Origin: Rhodospirillaceae bacterium
GTDB taxonomy: Bacteria; Pseudomonadota; Alphaproteobacteria; Rhodospirillales; Rhodospirillaceae
Assembly: GCA_020852595.1 (NCBI GenBank)
Contig: JADZAK010000069.1
Span: 1-32,272, forward strand
Direction: 5' to 3'
DNA: 32,272 nucleotides
Shown: positions 30,225 to 32,272 of the stretch, one piece after another
How the letters are laid out: each line of letters starts with the position of its first letter
Numbering within the stretch: the stretch's first letter is position 1
Made by a program: the position numbers and the translations under genes
The notes under the pieces: generated by a model
Databases searched by the model: none
Seen by the model: only the letters and a program-made list of their open reading frames with translations
What the model was told of the DNA's origin: nothing

Positions 30225-31349
30225 TTAGCGCTGCGTTGCCGCAATCGGCGAGGCGGGCGCGGCCTGATCGGTCGCCACCGCTTTCGGCGGATGCTCGATG
30301 TAGACCTGGATCCAATCGCTCTCGAGCGCGGCGGAAAGCGCGGTGTTCTGGCCGGTTTGATCGGGATATCCATCGGCGAGACGGTACATCGCGCGGGTCA
30401 GGGACTGCGACGCGACTTGACCGTAAGCGGCGTGATGCGTGCCCCAGCTGGTCTTGAATTGCAGCATCCAGCTGTAGATGTCGGCATATCCGCCAATGAT
30501 CCCCGACGCACGTTCCGGCGTCAGCTTGAGATGGAACTGCATGCCGCGCAACAATTGGTGGCCGCTGGTGTCGAAGGCGACCGAGTTCGGGATGAGGCCG
30601 TCGACGGCTTCGTTCGTGATCAGCACGCCGTCGACGATCTTACCCTTCAGGCGCGCCTGATAGATCTTGCCGAAGCGTTCATCGACGCGCTGCGTCCCGC
30701 CCGGAACGAAACCATTGCCCGTGGCGTCCGACAAAAGCGGATCGAGACCGCGGTAGGTGGTGACCGTGACGTCCGGATCGTTGACGAGATCGTCGACATC
30801 GCTGATTTCGAACATGTAGCGGTTCGAGATGTGGCGCCGCAGATAGTTCGTGTCCTGGAAATTGATGAACGGGATGCCGTCGCCGTTCCAGCCGGCCAAG
30901 CAGCCGAGCGCGCGGAAGAGTTGGTTGTCGACCCCTTTCACGCCATCGGTATCGGTGAAATCGTCGACGTCGGTTTTGCCGTCGAGGTTGAGGCCGGGCG
31001 CGATCTTGCCTTGGGCTTCCTTGAAGACGAAGCCGTCTTCGGCGCGCGCCGGAAAATAGATATCGGCTTCGCGGGCCAGTTGGCTCTGCGCGAGAGTCCA
31101 CTTCTGGCCTTTGTCCTGCGGGAAGAGCTGGGCGAACTGTTCGCGCGGGCCGTCGTTGAGGCCGCTCGGGCATTCGATCTTGAAGCCGGGCGTGCGGTGC
31201 ACGGCCCAGGCGCGGCGCGTCATGGCGTAGCCGATTCGCCGGTCCTTAATGCGCGGCTCGATACTATCGGCGCCGGCCGTCGGCGCGAAAACCGCGCCGG
31301 TGAAGGCCAATGTAACGGCGGCCAAGGCCGCCTTCGTAAAAATCTTCAT
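30225..31349 (-). CDS. Exported protein of unknown function
   Basis: A 374-residue protein I do not recognise. It has a Sec-type signal peptide (MKIFTKAALAAVTLAFTGAV, likely cut after AGA at 25-27) and no further membrane segment, so it is probably periplasmic or secreted. The segment LNLDGKTDVDDFTDTDG (about 120-136) is rich in spaced acidic residues, like a calcium-binding loop. Other visible blocks are READIYFPA, GVDNQLFRALGCLAGW, ISDVDDLVNDPDV and GGYADIYSWMLQF. Only two cysteines are apparent in the mature part. The gene converges on the CNT transporter and is divergent from the DrrA-type ATPase. The start at ATG 31349 has AAGGAAAG upstream. Confidence 0.85.
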   Translation of the reverse strand: MKIFTKAALAAVTLAFTGAVFAPTAGADSIEPRIKDRRIGYAMTRRAWAVHRTPGFKIECPSGLNDGPREQFAQLFPQDKGQKWTLAQSQLAREADIYFPARAEDGFVFKEAQGKIAPGLNLDGKTDVDDFTDTDGVKGVDNQLFRALGCLAGWNGDGIPFINFQDTNYLRRHISNRYMFEISDVDDLVNDPDVTVTTYRGLDPLLSDATGNGFVPGGTQRVDERFGKIYQARLKGKIVDGVLITNEAVDGLIPNSVAFDTSGHQLLRGMQFHLKLTPERASGIIGGYADIYSWMLQFKTSWGTHHAAYGQVASQSLTRAMYRLADGYPDQTGQNTALSAALESDWIQVYIEHPPKAVATDQAAPASPIAATQR

Positions 31350-31423
31350 ACCCGTCTTTCCTTATAGGTCGCTCCCAACCTAGTAAGGGCCGACCGTGGG
31401 TCAATGCGGCCGCTCCCTCCAGC

Positions 31424-31429
31424 ATTATA
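31424..31429 (-). promoter_or_regulatory. Candidate -10 element of the unknown exported protein gene
   Basis: The minus strand reads TATAAT, a perfect -10 hexamer, about 75 bases upstream of ATG 31349. No recognisable -35 lies 16-18 bases further up (GCGGTT is there), so the promoter is tentative. The remaining intergenic bases up to 31622 contain no gene that I can support. Confidence 0.3.
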
Positions 31430-31622
31430 TACGCCTCTTGGGGGTTAACCGCCTCCTACGAAAAGCGCCCTGAGGGGAAGAATTTTCCCTTTCCGGAGGA
31501 TGCGGCGGGTATAGGGTCAAGCGCGGGACCGATACCGAGGCATAAGCCCTTTCAGTTTTCTGCCTTGAGGGAACGAGACGGGCCGGTATTCTCGGCGCCC
31601 AGTTTCGGGGAAAAAACCCATT

Positions 31623-32272
31623 ATGAACGACCAACTCGCCATCGCCGCGCGCGGGCTCATCAAGCGCTTCGGCGAGGTCCATGCCGTGGACGGTATCGAT
31701 CTCGACGTGCCGCGCGGCATGATTTTCGCCATCCTGGGGCCCAACGGCGCCGGAAAAACCACGCTCATGCGCATGCTCGCCACGCTGTCGCGCCCGGACG
31801 GAGGATGGGCAACCGTGATGGGCCACGACCTTATCGCCGCGCCCGCCGATGTGCGCGCGGCCATCGCCATGACGGGCCAGTTCGCCTCGCTCGATGAAGA
31901 CCTGACGGGCCGCGACAACCTGGTGCTGCTGGCGCGCCTGTGGGGGTTCCGGGGTGCGGGCGCCAAGAAACGCGCCGACGATCTGCTGGCCGCCTTTGAA
32001 CTCACCGATGCCGCGGCGCGCCAGGTGAAGGACTATTCGGGCGGCATGCGCCGGCGGCTCGATATCGCCGCCTCGCTGGTGGTGACACCGGGCGTCTTGT
32101 TCCTCGACGAGCCGACCACGGGCCTCGACCCGTCGGCGCGCCAGTCGGTGTGGAAAATGATCCGCCGCCTCGCGAACGCCGGCGTCACGATTCTCCTCAC
32201 CACGCAGTATCTCGAGGAAGCCGATCAATTGGCCGAGCGCATCGCGGTGATCGACAAAGGCAAGAAGATCGC
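31623..32272 (+). CDS. DrrA-type ABC transporter ATP-binding protein, N-terminal part
   Basis: The open frame starts at ATG 31623 and runs off the window after 216 complete codons with no stop. Visible motifs: Walker [10 protein letters not shown] (39-47), Q loop [18 protein letters not shown], signature [15 protein letters not shown], Walker [14 protein letters not shown] and the H-loop region [11 protein letters not shown]. The 'TGQFASLDE' and 'TTQYLEEAD' forms are those of the daunorubicin-resistance (DrrA) subfamily, whose separate permease (DrrB-like) gene usually follows; it would lie beyond 32272. It probably exports a hydrophobic drug or lipid, but the substrate cannot be told. The C-terminal regulatory part is missing. 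Confidence 0.92.
   Translation, partial: MNDQLAIAARGLIKRFGEVHAVDGIDLDVPRGMIFAILGPNGAGKTTLMRMLATLSRPDGGWATVMGHDLIAAPADVRAAIAMTGQFASLDEDLTGRDNLVLLARLWGFRGAGAKKRADDLLAAFELTDAAARQVKDYSGGMRRRLDIAASLVVTPGVLFLDEPTTGLDPSARQSVWKMIRRLANAGVTILLTTQYLEEADQLAERIAVIDKGKKI

Noticed and set aside
31569..31596. GGAAC upstream of the DrrA-type ATPase as a third EcfG promoter
   Set aside because: After 16-18 bases the sequence is CTCG/TCGG/CGGC, not CGTT, so the -10 element is missing.
31425..32228. 267-codon minus-strand frame at the right edge
   Set aside because: It is antisense to the DrrA-type ATPase, which shows all ABC motifs; the frame has no recognisable product.

Overview
The window looks like chromosomal DNA of a GC-rich alphaproteobacterium; genus and order cannot be fixed from the sequence. 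Support comes from two perfect EcfG-type promoters (GGAAC-N17-CGTT), an HWE-family histidine kinase next to a FATGUY-type single-domain response regulator, a HemJ-type protoporphyrinogen oxidase, and intergenic hairpin repeats with a CCGGTTYCCAC loop. There are 23 complete protein genes, one partial gene at each edge, and no tRNA, rRNA, CRISPR array, transposase or phage gene that I could see.

Layout. 1-288: end of an M19 dipeptidase. 413-2359 (minus): aguB and aguA, which turn agmatine into putrescine, bracketed by hairpin repeats. 2415-4487: a TPR methyltransferase and an RlmI-like rRNA methyltransferase, tail to tail. 4587-7198 (plus): two-subunit molybdenum hydroxylase. 7195-15033 (minus): a tightly packed heme operon, transcribed hemA, hemL, histidine kinase, response regulator, hemC, hemE, hemF, hemJ. 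15192-17840: PRC-barrel protein and a secreted S9 peptidase. 17849-20175 (minus): ABC exporter plus glutathione peroxidase. 20290-24994 (minus): a signalling cluster (CHASE hybrid kinase with Hpt, HWE kinase, single-domain regulator). 25094-28532 (minus): a second ABC exporter and a metallo-beta-lactamase-fold lipoprotein. 28901-30175 (plus): CNT nucleoside transporter. 30225-31349 (minus): unknown exported protein. 31623-32272 (plus): start of a DrrA-type ABC ATPase.

The most interesting system is the heme operon. It makes 5-aminolevulinate by the C5 route (glutamyl-tRNA reductase plus GSA aminomutase), whereas most alphaproteobacteria use ALA synthase. It also carries its own two-component system, fused by 4-base stop/start overlaps to hemC. 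Upstream of hemA lies TGACA-N6-TGACA, which as I recall is the 'hem-box' bound by HemR, the response regulator encoded in the heme locus of Leptospira. The operon therefore appears to encode its own HemKR-like control circuit together with the target site. hemB, hemD and hemH are not in the window.

A second theme is the general stress response. Perfect EcfG-type promoters sit 44-bp-or-less upstream of the PRC-barrel gene and of the second ABC exporter, and a one-mismatch version precedes the exporter/glutathione peroxidase operon. The HWE kinase plus FATGUY regulator pair belongs to the families that feed this response in alphaproteobacteria, although phyR, nepR and ecfG themselves are absent here.
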